From: Epiperipatus broadwayi
Taxonomy: Eukaryota; Onychophora; Udeonychophora; Euonychophora; Peripatidae
Length of the DNA: 64,000 nucleotides
NCBI GenBank assembly: GCA_028023455.1
Contig: JAQFVV010006306.1
Coordinates: 372,001 to 436,000 of the forward strand
Direction: 5' to 3'
The notes below the pieces were generated by a model, which was given only the letters and a program-made list of their open reading frames with translations, did not search any database and was not told where the DNA came from. Positions 1 through 11,450 of this stretch are shown here, piece by piece. Position 1 is the first letter of the stretch, and each line of letters opens with the position of its first letter. A program made the position numbers and the translations under genes.

Positions 1-139
1 TACTCATTTGTCAACCAATATTTGGATTAATTATAAGCCAGCTACTTGAAAAAAATCAAACCTATAAAAAAATTTCCAAATTTACTTGGCCTTGATTCAA
101 ATTCAAGTAAAAATGCAACTATTATTATTATTAAATTTA

Positions 140-495
140 CCTAGTATCATCATTTTCAGCCATTATTGATCAACTGCAGGATGAAGATCTCTCAAAGTTC
201 AATCCATCTTCTCAAATCTCTACCTCTCTTCTCCACATCACTCCAGCATCCTTCTTTATTTCATCCATCCACCTCACATATTGTCTCTAGGTTTTTTACA
301 ATATCTTGGAATCCAATTTAAGATTTCAATTGCCCATCTATTATCATCTCTTCTAGCAATACATTCAAACTCAACTCAACTCCAGTCTCATAATTCTTTC
401 AATGATGTCAATAACATCTCTTTGTTCTCTCACCTATGTATCTTGCTTTCAATCTCTTTTTGTTACTCATAACGATACATCTCTCCATACTTTGA
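140..495 (-). pseudogene. RTE-type LINE, 3'-terminal stub
   Basis: Read on the minus strand, this matches the last ~350 bp of the intact RTE at 24749-27706, down to its short trinucleotide-rich tail (ATC/ATT units near 120-155). Matching pieces include the segments around 'catccatccacctcacat' and 'catctattatcatctcttc'. It is 5'-truncated, as usual for LINE copies, and carries indels, so it is an old insertion. A second stub of the same kind is at 44240-44520. Confidence 0.85.
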
Positions 496-2228
496 ATATA
501 TATATCAGTGATGAAGGGTGACTTTTTTAGGACCGGAAGCACACTTCTTTTTTTATAATGTTTTTATTTCATTTGCCACAATTTTTACGTAATAGCGTCT
601 AATATATATATATAAATTACACACATCTATAAAAATCTGAAACTCTCTTATCTGTAAATCAGAGAATATATTATCAATATATTTTTATCTTCTGAATCCT
701 TTTAACATTCTTAAAAGTTTTCATTGTAAATTAGATCTTAGCATTGTTTGAATTTCTTACAATCAACGAGAATATGTTACTCAAGTTCATTCTTTGGATA
801 TATAAAAACAATTCAACTGTTGGTAAAAAAAATTGAAAGTCAACACTAATTCCATACAAAAAAAAATTTGAATTGCTCATTCTAATCATACTGTGATTAA
901 TTTAAATAATACATTATCAATATATTTTTATCTTCCAAATGCTTTTAACATTCTTAAAAGTTTTAATTATAAATTAGATCTTAGCATTGTTTGAACATCT
1001 TATAATCAACGAGAATGCATTAGTCAAGTTCATTCTTTGCATATATAAAAACAATTCAACTATTGGTAAAAAAATTGAAAGTGAATTTTTTAAATTGAAA
1101 TTTTAATTAAAACTTTTGAAAGTTTTAGTGAATTTTTTTATGGAAGCACTAACTCTGTTCAATATATGGATGCTTTGTTCCTGATATATATATAAAACAT
1201 TAATTATAATATATATATATTAGAATATTCATGGCACTTAGAAACAGCAATTATTACAAACCTAACAGCATTAAAATATGTTATACAACGCTATTTAAAA
1301 TTAATTAAGTTCAAAAATGACACAAACCTAAAAATTATTTTAAAAAAAATAAAGAAGAGGGAAAGGAGTACACTGAATTTTGGAAATAAGTACCTGAAAA
1401 ATACAAACTGTACAAAAGTGTGCCAAATGTTTGCCCACATTATGTGCATCAACTTATCTTTGTGAATCATCCTATTCTAAAATGAAATATGTGAAGATTG
1501 TATATAAAATACAGTCTTGGATTTTCATGTTGACATATTAAGAGTAGTAAATAGCAATTATAAACTTTATCTAAAATAGACATAAGTTTGTCTCAACATC
1601 AAATATCACCTACTTTTTAAATAAATGCTTGGATACATTTAGGTTTATTTTTTTCACATTATTTTTACAAGGTATAGTACATTATATCACAATCTAACTA
1701 ATGTGGCAAGCATATGGGACCTGAAAAAAAAAAATTGCTCATGGTGGTGCTAGATAAAGGCCTATGTACTAAAATAGCTGCTATTCCAGTTCATGCTACT
1801 AATGTTTGTCATCTTCAGTCATTGATCATTTATATAAAAACAATTTTAAGTACTGATTTTAAAATGGTATCAATAGTAATTAAATAAGCCATCATCTATA
1901 TCCCAGTCTGTGTAACAATTAATGCTTTAATTTTTTATTAATTAAATCAATTTTTTGAATTAACACATAATACAAAAATATTTTTACATTTTAAACTATC
2001 TTCCCAGTCTATATCTACCGAATCCAAAAGTAATAATTCATAAAAGTCAAAGGGTGCTACTGGTTTAATTTCTTAGGGTTTGTCTTTATATTTATTTCAG
2101 AGTATATGCCTAAATTTGAGATTTTAGAACACATGCCTAGAATTGATGGAGAAATTCTTGTAAAACAATATAGATGAGATGGAGGGGAAGATATAAAGTC
2201 TATTGTTTATTTAGATGTTTTGCCATTA
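496..2228. repeat. Intergenic or intronic AT-rich DNA with a 243-bp-spaced direct repeat
   Basis: Two similar ~170-bp segments start near 671 and 914. Both contain 'ttatcaatatatttttatct' and, further on, 'gatcttagcattgtttga' and 'aatcaacgagaat'. They differ by scattered substitutions, so this is a diverged tandem duplication. The rest (about 1100-2228) is AT-rich with TA runs and no supported gene. Confidence 0.6.
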
Positions 2229-2806
2229 TAGATTTGAACTCAGGATTTTTCCATCTATTCATCCTCCACTCTAACTCAAACAACTGCTACACATGGCCAC
2301 ACACACGTGAAAAAGATACATGATCGCCAATATACATATTTTGTGTACAACCAGCACTCATCAGTTGGGCCAAATCATAATTTTCTGCACATATACACAA
2401 TCAGTGCTCGATATTAATTCCTCAAACTTTAATAGACAGATTTCAATCCTCTCATCCTTCTAACCATTCAATTGTCCATTTCACTGAAAATCCAACAAGG
2501 GGTTTGAGCATTCCATCATTGGTTTTGCAATGAAATGGACAATTGAATAGTTGGAAAAGTGAGAAGATTGAAGCCAGTCCATTAAATTTTGAAGAATTAC
2601 TAAATTAATATAAGTCAAGCACCGATTTTATATATGCCGTGTGAGATTATGATCTGGCCCAACTGATGAGTGCTGGTTTTGCATGAAATATGTATATAGG
2701 GGAGTGTGTAACTTTTTCATGTGTGTGGTCATGTGTATAGGTTGCTTGAGATAGAGGAGGATGAATAATACTGAAAAATCCTGAGTTCAAATCCCTCTAT
2801 TTACAT
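2229..2806. repeat. Fold-back, tRNA-related SINE-like repeat
   Basis: The two halves are inverted copies: the left arm begins near 2231 ('gatttgaactcaggattttt') and the right arm ends near 2800 with its complement. The centre lies at about 2490-2530. The right arm carries a B-box-like 'gagttcaaatccctc' at 2783-2797. A third, single copy lies at 45740-46010, sharing 'ccagcactcatcagtt'. This is inferred to be a SINE family that inserted twice tail to tail or was duplicated by inversion. Confidence 0.7.
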
Positions 2807-2999
2807 AAATAGGAAAAATTCAATATACACAAATGAAATATTGCCTTAGAATATGATTTTATATTTATTTTCATTTACAATCTAGAAATTGTTAAACAAA
2901 GTAATATAAAAATAGGCAGAATTAAAAAATTTATTTTCAAATATTGCTAAAAAATTAAACTAAAAAAAATCTCTTTGGCTTAATTAATCAGAATCTTCA

Positions 3000-4080
3000 A
3001 TAGGTTCCTCAGAAAACACGCGCAAACGAAATCGCACAAAAATAGACGTAACTTACATTGAAAAGGGGGGGATGCTGTCTGTGATTTTTCAAAATTCGCG
3101 TAAAAGCAAAGCACCAACGTAAAATTACTTTAAAATTCGCGCAAAAAAAAAAATAAGGAAATAAAATATGACTAATAAAAAATTTCAAATTTGAAAAAAA
3201 TTGATACAAGACAAACTTTTGTTAACTATAATATTTAATTTTATTCAAAATAATATATTTTTATGCACAATTTACAGTACAGTAATTGTACATTTTTTAT
3301 ACACATTTTAATTATTATAGCTATTTGCCGAAAGACACGTTCGTTTGCAAACAACTAGTGCCAACTTCACACTCATGTTGTAACAGTGGTTTTCTGGTGA
3401 TAACGTAATTAGTAATTAATCTTCGAGACGATGATTTTATTAATTTTTTATGAAACTAACAACTAAAAATTAAATTCTTATTTTTGTCTTTAATTTTCAA
3501 TTCGGTTTAAAAATCAAATTTCACATTAATTTCAAGTCGCAGTAAGTAATTTTTAAATTGTTAATTACAATTAAAAATCAGATTTTAATTTTTAATTGTC
3601 AAATTTAATTATGCCCACTGCTATTACTGACCTTTTAAAAATAAACTTGTGGACACTAAATGATTAATAATTGATTACGTTCTTTTTTAAAAAGCAAAAA
3701 CAGAATGTGATTTAAAATGCAAAATTAACACGTACAATGTTTGAACAAATTTACATTATAATCTTGTAAAATTTAATGTGTGTATACATAAAATGTGGAA
3801 ATTATGATTTTAATTTCATTATTGCATAAAATCTTACTATTATAAAGCACTGAAAATATTGAAATTACTAAGATGAAGGTGGAATTCCAATAATGTGCTA
3901 TTACTTTCAATATAACGTAAGTGCGCGAAAATTTATTATTTAAAGTAATAGCGCATTATCGGAGTTCATACACATTGGGTCTCTTTTTACGCGGACTTAT
4001 TTAACACACTTCCGGTGAAACACGAATCGCGTAACTCCAAAATCGTGTTAAATAAGTCCGCGTAAAAAGAGACCCAGGTG
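3000..4080 (-). mobile_element. 'CACCTGGGTCTC' non-autonomous DNA transposon, copy 1
   Basis: This is a long inverted match to the element at 54736-55606; the two copies face opposite ways ~50 kb apart. The end at 4080 has the full terminal CACCTGGGTCTC (as its complement) followed by TA. The other end lacks the last ~25 bp and starts at 'ataggttcctcag'. Compared with copy 2 it contains an extra inverted copy of its own terminus: 32-bp perfect arms at 3976-4007 and 4045-4076. No coding capacity is seen. The TA flanks suggest a Tc1/mariner-type origin, by inference. Confidence 0.75.
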
Positions 4081-5985
4081 TATTTCTCAGATGAAAATTT
4101 ACTATTGAATACCATATACCTTAGCAAAATTTACAAATAACTGAACTCACACCTTAAATGCGACTAGACATGACTTTGAATTTATGCATTCAATATATGT
4201 AACAATAACAAAAAAAAATTGTTCCTCTTAAATCAACCACTATCTCCATAGGGTTACCAAAAAATTTTATGCACGAGTTAAATGAAAATACGAAAATGAA
4301 ATTGCAAGTATGAGAAAACTGCTGTAATTGATCAAATATGATATTTTAAAAAACTAACAACTAATTAAATCCTCTTTTACAAAACAGAAAAGTATTAAAT
4401 ATAGGAACAAATAATTCAGATTTAAAACAAATATTCATTAGAATAGTTTTAATTATGTAAGCATTTACAAACATTTTTAATAATTTTCTATTATTTTCCA
4501 TTTTTTATATTACATTCTTTTAAAATACTTAGTAGTCGTTAACTCATCAAAAATGATCATATACATACAAAACTACAATTGTAAATTAAATAATAATGTG
4601 AAAGGCTAAAACATTTGACAGAAGCATCTTAAAAATGCTTAGATGATAGTCAATCAGATGTAATAATGACTGCACATGGAACTCTCAATTCAAGAGCACA
4701 AGCCAGAACTATGAGAAAAAGATGGAACCCACCTTCTTCTCTACTTAAATTTATATATAAATAAGTCAGACTCAAGCATTCCGAACTAACAGCATGAAGC
4801 TTAAAACACCTTCACATTTAATTCACTAAATATTATATATAAATAAACAACGCAAAATTTTTCGATTTACAACAAAGCAATTTTCAAATCTAAAGAAATG
4901 ATAGTTGAATTAGAAAAAAAAAATTATGCAAAAAAACCTTTCATTACAGCTTACATTGAAATATGTGTAGCTAGTTAGGGGTTTGTTCTAAGCGGAGGAT
5001 CGAGACAAAAATTAATACCGGAAACAACTATTTATTTAAAAAGAAACATCAAAGATATAAATATTAAAATTCACATAGAACTAATTTATATACAAATTAG
5101 ATTTTAATGAAAATTAAAGTTCATTAACATTCAAATGTGGCCCTACCTATTCTAGCAACTTCACCATTACTCATAATGCAATACAGTTCTTTTTTTGAAT
5201 CTGGTGAACAATATCTTATTGGAAATAAAATCCACAATAAAAATAGCATATATATAAGATTGCTGGAACTATTCACAAATAATTGTCTAATTAATGCTGT
5301 CACCTGGTTATTTGGTTTTTATTATTTTACATTACTAATAAATGCTCAAAATAAGAATCCCTTTCACTATCTCTATACATTTTGAAATTATTTTTAAAAT
5401 ATAATATAGATTCTTAATTGAACATACCTTATTCAAAACTTAAAACACTGAACAAAATGAACAATTTATTGAATTATACACTAATTATGGATATACTTTT
5501 TAATTAATAAACCACCTAATTTAGTTAGTAATAATTGTATTATAAATAATATAAAGCAAGTCATATATTATAGATCTAATAATAATAAAAAATGGATAAA
5601 ACTGTCATACTTTCCTAAAATTTATCATACATTAGTAAAAAATAAAATTATATAGATAAAAGCATTAACATAGGATAGTCAAATAGTAAAAATCTTGTCA
5701 AATTAATATGCAATTGTAAGAGATGATGAGAAATATAAAAAGGGAATTGTATATAAAATTACTTGTGGAAATTGCAGTATGGCTTATAATGAACTGAAAG
5801 AGCAAAAGAATATCATAATGCAAAAACAGAAGAGATAATAGATTTGCCGTTCATTATTTAAAATATGGACAAAACGGATTGTGTAAAAAATATAAAATCT
5901 TTAAACTATATTAGAGAAACTAATAGAAAGAAGATATATGAAACCAATTACACTAATTATAATAAATTGTATGAATATATATAAA
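4081..5985. other. AT-rich region, no firm gene
   Basis: This stretch is AT-rich with little structure. Two short minus-strand pieces look like possible exons (about 5137-5197 and 4640-4703) and are discussed as a finding, but they are too weak to annotate as a gene. Nothing else is supported. Confidence 0.4.
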
Positions 5986-5993
5986 AAATCAAA

Positions 5994-7141
5994 GGTACTT
6001 GTCTTATAGCTAAAGATGCTGTTGGATGGAGCTGTTTTCACGCTAAAACTATAAAATATGAACATTCACGGCCCATTGATTTTAATAATTTTTCTGTGTT
6101 TTTTTGTAATGCGAAAATAAAAACAAAACAAAATCGTCTTTTTTAAATATTATTTGTTATTAATGTATACAATTTAAATGATAATAATAAATGTAAAATA
6201 AAATCAACAAATTACAATTTGATTCTTGTTTTTTATATCGTATACTTTTTAAATTGTGTTACAGCTTTTTTTTATCAATTTTCTATCGGATATTTTTTTA
6301 CTTGTGTTACAGCTTTTTTTTATCAATTTTCTATAGGATATTTTTTTACTTGTGTTACGACTTTTTTTGTTGTTGTTTAACTAAAAAATAATAATCGTAA
6401 TAAAAGTAAAAGTTGGTTAGATTTAGGGTTAGTGTTCTGTTGTTTGTAATGCTAAAATAAAAAAATTCAAAATCGTAACCGTACTCGGATAAAAGAAAAA
6501 AACTCAAACTTTTTTAAACAACAAAAAACATATACAAATGTCTTCCTTACTTATTAAACATGTTTATAATATTTGCTTTTTATGAAATTTACAAAAAAAC
6601 CTGTATATTTGGACTTTTCTTACTGGTTATTTTTTTCGTACCGCTCTTTTTTATTTCAAAAATATACAGATGGTAGAATCTTCTTTGTCTCATGGAATGT
6701 TACTAACAGTACGTTACTTGACACGCTACCTAATTGCAACTCAATAAAAACATAGATATTTAACATTTTCCAAAATAAAAGTTCAATACAGTACGTTGTA
6801 AAAAGTCTTATAATTATTGCTTTAAAAAATCTGAACATTTCAATAGTTTAAAATAAAAAAAAATCCAATGAAAACAACATTTCAATACAATTCAAATACA
6901 AACTCTCATCAAGCCGTAATTATTTTATAAATTGTGCGAATTCGGAAAATGTATTTGCTGCTATGCGACATACATGCTGTACTGCGATGCGATATAGCGG
7001 CCTGCATTCTGTAGCACAACAAAAAAGTTGTATTATAGCAAACGCGGGTTCGAATGTGTCGGCCGCGGAAACAGCATTTTTATGTGTTTTGGCGTGAAAA
7101 TTGCGCCATAGAGCGGCATCTTTAGCTAAAAGATGAGTACC
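5994..7141. mobile_element. DNA transposon with GGTACT termini and 8-bp target duplication
   Basis: The left end reads GGTACTTGTCTTATAGCTAA and the right end is its imperfect complement, giving terminal inverted repeats of roughly 50 bp with mismatches. They continue through 'agctaaagatgc' to 'ttttcacgc'. The flanks are an exact 8-bp direct repeat, aaatcaaa, at 5986-5993 and 7142-7149. There is no transposase reading frame, so the element is non-autonomous. Inside are a 48-bp tandem repeat (6254-6360) and two copies of a 'tttgtaatgc-aaaataaaa' segment. An 8-bp duplication fits hAT or Merlin families; the GG start is more Merlin-like. Assignment to a superfamily is inference. Confidence 0.8.
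6254..6360. repeat. 48-bp tandem repeat, just over two units
   Basis: The segment starting 'ttgtgttacagcttttttt' begins at 6254 and again at 6302, and a third start is at 6350. The unit is 48 bp. It sits inside the GGTACT transposon. Confidence 0.8.
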
Positions 7142-7149
7142 AAATCAAA

Positions 7150-8892
7150 TAATTTAACTAATAATTGGCTGATAAATGAATGAAAAATTATATAGTATAC
7201 ATATTGTTTCAGGTAAAATAACATCCAATAGGTAGAGTAAATATAATTAACAGGTCATGTGAAGTCTAACATTTTATATCTTGAAATGGTCTTAATAAAA
7301 GATGAAAGCTGGATTGATAATTAAATAATTGTAAATATAATTAGTTATTTGTTTCAATTTTATTTAGATTGATTATCATATTAAAAATATATCTATAATA
7401 TTGTAAACAAATGATTTTTATATTGGATATTTGACCACTGTATATATTTATATAAGGTTTTTTCTACCTTGTACATATTGTATTATTTTATATGCTATTG
7501 TTAATTTTATATACAAGAGATAAATGTGGTTATGTATGCAATGCAAATTGGAAAATAGTTCCAACTCATTGGAAAAAGCAAAAATTAATATTTGCTGAAA
7601 AGAGCTTTTACGTATATGATTATTATTATATTTATTATTGCTGTTATATACAGATATTTTATATTATATTGTCTGATTGATTTAAATATTATTATTTATA
7701 TAACATATTACATACTAGTCTGATTTATTATTTGTTAAATTGTATATATGTATGATTGTAATATTATTCTAATATCTGCCCTGCATTGAAAATGTATTTA
7801 AAGATTTAATTAATAAGTATTTTTAAAATTTTCATTTCGTGCAAGAAGAATTTATACAGCCTCATAAAATTATTATATATATATTGTAAAGAGGTGAAAA
7901 AATGAATAAATGTTTAATCAAATCAGGCATAATGATCATTTATTGTAAAAGAACAACCATTAGCAAAAAAACCCCTCAATCATTAGTACCAAAATGATAG
8001 CAATAATTTCTGCATATACACACATACATTAAGAGAATATTATCTCTATAATGCTGAACATTATTCTAATAATTTGTATATTTCAGGATATATATAATCC
8101 AGAAAAAAAATAGTTCAGTAGTTCCCTTCTAGCTTTAAGTATCACAGAACAGTGATCGTTAAAGATAGTTCTATTCATGTTTATTGATAGGACCAAATTT
8201 TAGTAGTTTTTTTATTGAAAACCTCAGCTCTTGAAGAGCAGCAGTGTTGTATGCTATTGTAATTTCATGTTCTTCTTATGTGCTAACTATACATCTAAGA
8301 TCTGTCTAGCTTAAAGACACAAGCAGTAACCCAAATAAAATTTTTACGTTCTTTTTCTTTACTTGCATATTGAACAACAAACATAAAATTCATACATTAA
8401 AAAGTTCCAAATTATAAATGTATCTATATTTCTGTAATCTTTGGATAATATTTTATTACAACATACTTTTTAATGTTAAAACTCATTATTGAAACTTATG
8501 TTAGTGCCAAATGTAACAAGCTAGAATAAATAATGTTAAAAGCATGGAAACATTAATGAGCTATAACCAAAGATTGTGAAAGGTTATTACTTATTGGTAA
8601 TATCCTATTCGGATAAAAAATATACATATTTATATTCTTTTATTCTATATGTGAAAAAAGGAATTAAAATTCTTGTCTTTTAAAAAAAAATGCAACTGAT
8701 CATATTATAAATTGATAATAATTAAGAATATCCCAACCATCAATGACATGTTTTATAAGAACAATGCACTTAAGTAATCACCATCATAAAGCAATATAAT
8801 AAAAAAAAACAACAACATAATTTTCACTTGCTGAAGATTTTGTTTATAGACAACCATAAGTCAATTATTTTATATAGCGTGATTTTAACAAA
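7150..8892. other. AT-rich region, nothing recognised
   Basis: No gene, RNA or transposon end could be supported here. Short frames are all chance-length and have no homology that I recognise. Confidence 0.4.
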
Positions 8893-9300
8893 CTGTAATA
8901 TTTTAAACAGCATTAAACTGTTGCACATGCGCTTTAGATTTTAACTATAAAATGAATGAATACAAACACTTCAAACACATGATAAGGTCTTTGGAAAAGA
9001 TAGAATGGCCATCTATCTTTTCGAACCCAAACACTTTTGTATGGGCGAATCTTAAGTGTTTGAAAGTGAAAGCGTGAAGATATTAAATAATCACTTTAAA
9101 TTATTTAATATCTTCACGCTTTCACTTTCAAACACTTAGGATTCGCCTATACAAAAGCGTTTGGGTTCAAAAAGATAGATGGCCATTCTACCTTTTCCAA
9201 AGACTTTATATCATGTGTTTGAAGTGTTTGTATTCATTCATTTTATAGTTAAAATCTAAAGTGCATGTGCAACAGTTTAATGCTGTTTAAAATATTACAG
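8893..9300. mobile_element. Near-perfect 408-bp palindrome (fold-back element)
   Basis: Two ~200-bp arms (8893-9090 and 9101-9300) are inverted complements with only scattered mismatches, around a 10-bp centre at 9091-9100. The ends are 'ctgtaatattttaaacag' and its complement. The sequence 'agacaaccataa' occurs at 8848-8859 and again directly after the right arm at 9299-9310, which could mark a target duplication if 33 bp at the left end (8860-8892) have no partner in the right arm. No coding frame is present. A fold-back MITE is the simplest reading. Confidence 0.8.
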
Positions 9301-9310
9301 ACAACCATAA

Positions 9311-10960
9311 CAAAAATTTTAATAAAAATTAAATTTTTATGCCATAAATTGTATCGGAATAACAAAAAATTCATGCAATGAAACTTACAGAATCTTTCCA
9401 ATCATATTAGAAGAATATATATTTATATTTATTTTAGAAATAGTATATAAAATTGAGCATTCAAAAAAGACTATTGTTTCAAATTCTGAAATATAACAAT
9501 ATTCTTTCCATAGAAAGTCATGACGGAATATATCAAAATATATATTAGATATGTACATATAAAATTTAATTTAGCAATAACATCAAAATAAACCTTGTTA
9601 ATTTCATAGATGCCTATTAACCTAAAATATAACCTAAATTTAAAGCACATCCCATAAGTTAGCAATATATTTAATATCATCAAAAAATGTTTTTGAAAAA
9701 TATTTTATAAAAAAAAAAATGTTTTTTTCACTACAATATAAAACTAAATCAAGATTATTCAAAATATAGAAGTACCTAATTATTTATTTGAGACACAGCA
9801 AAATTATAGTTTTATAGTTTGAGTTTTTATTAACTGGTTCAAATTTTTATTGATAATATAGGTTTTTTTTTTGTCTTTATATGATGGTTGGCCCATGGGT
9901 CTTTATAAGTAAATTATGGCATTTGATTTATTTTTGCTAAAAAATTTTTTTGTCTCTAATTTATTTACCTTGTTATAATAATACATTGTACAGTGTATTT
10001 TATCTTTTTTTTTAAATGATAATATTTTTCTATTTTTGTTCGCCAAAAAATAGAAATCAAATTTAAGGACCGTGCAAAATATATATATACACTATCATAG
10101 ATTAATCATAATTATGTTAATTCATAAAGAAAAGCATATTTAAATTCTTAAATAGACCAACCTCATTAAAAAACAAAGTTAGCGGCAAGTTTCATTGCAC
10201 AACCATAATTCAATAACAATAATGTGAATGAGATCTCAGAAAGTGTTTGACGATTTATCATATCTACTAAAAGTTTAATTATAAATATAGGCTCAAAAAC
10301 CAACAACTACAAAATTTAAAATAGAAAGAACCAAAATGAATATTTAAGCTATTACAGCAATCAAGCCTAGCTTAATTAAATGCAGTAGTAGAATAACGGA
10401 CTATGGGGCTCAAAGTCCACGATCACAGTTCCAACTCTTTACGGTATTTTGTTGTAAACTCTTGAGCAATAAACTATTTTTTTAAAACAGCAAGCAATCC
10501 TAGAATTTCTAAGAATTGCTCATAATGTAATCTGGAAATAAGAAATTCACAGAAAAGCATGTAAAGAATTTTAACACAATGCCTAAAAATATTTTTTTAT
10601 CATATACTAGTTGCCTAAGCATTGAATGAAATGGTATCAATATTATTTAAATCTTAATGTATTAACCTTCATGAACATATGTAATTCTAAAGTACTCGAT
10701 TTAGAGTTCAGATGAAAAGGTACAAATAATAAATATATAATTGCACTGAGCCAGCTTTTGGTAAAAACTGCCAGAATTATAGTACTGAACATGCATATCC
10801 AGAAAAATAATATGAGCCTCATTTTAAAATGAAGCTAAAACCTTTACAAATAAGGTGAGCTGTTCATCCTACATCAAAAGACCCAGCAGAACACAAATTT
10901 TCTGGCTTTAAATGTTTCTTATATAGAAACAAAAATCTACGCATGAGGCAGACAGAAGAA
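9311..10960. other. AT-rich region, nothing firm
   Basis: No gene is supported. A 'gctcaaagtccac' string near 10410 recurs near 52905 with similar surroundings and may belong to a dispersed repeat. Confidence 0.35.
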
Positions 10961-10969
10961 ATAACATAG

Positions 10970-11450
10970 ATGCATACATTAACAAACTAATAGAGCTTGG
11001 TGATAATCATAACATGCTTATTAAAACAGTTGGAAAATTTTACACCAATGTAAATAAAAAACATTAATAATATGCCAAAGCATGGATAAGCCTTCCTTAT
11101 GTCCCACATATTGCAAATAATCTTGGAACATTTGCACTATCATGTTATTTGTTGACAATACTAAAGACAAGATACCTGTAGAGCATGTGCCTCAGGTGAT
11201 CTATAAAACTGCATGTATTAACCCTTCCTGCATCTCTGTTTATTACAGGGAATCTTGTGCAAATAGATTCATGAAAATTGCCCAACACATATTTTTGTAA
11301 AATAGAGCTATCATGAATGCACTAGGGGTCACATTTTCTCCCATCATGTGTTAGAACAATATGCTCAGAAAGAGATGATAGAAAAAGAAAACACAAAGAA
11401 GCTTGGGCAATTGCAAAGGATCCACATTCTATCACCAAAAAGGATTCGTG
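10970..11450 (+). pseudogene. Possible Penelope-like element fragment (GIY-YIG-like)
   Basis: Reading frames broken by stops and shifts give 'WISLPYVPHIANNLG', then 'VIYKTACINPSCISVYYRES' followed by 'CANRFMKIAQH'. In Penelope-like elements an 'LPYV' segment precedes a GIY-YIG endonuclease of the form VY-I-C..C...YIG.T.R......EH, and the order and spacing here resemble that. The catalytic Gly is replaced and the frame is broken. A chance match cannot be excluded. Confidence 0.35.

Noticed and set aside
8171-8282. Minus-strand segment reading AALQELRFSIKKLLKFGP, a possible exon
   Set aside because: An in-frame stop sits just upstream, the acceptor would be weak and no family is recognised; likely chance.
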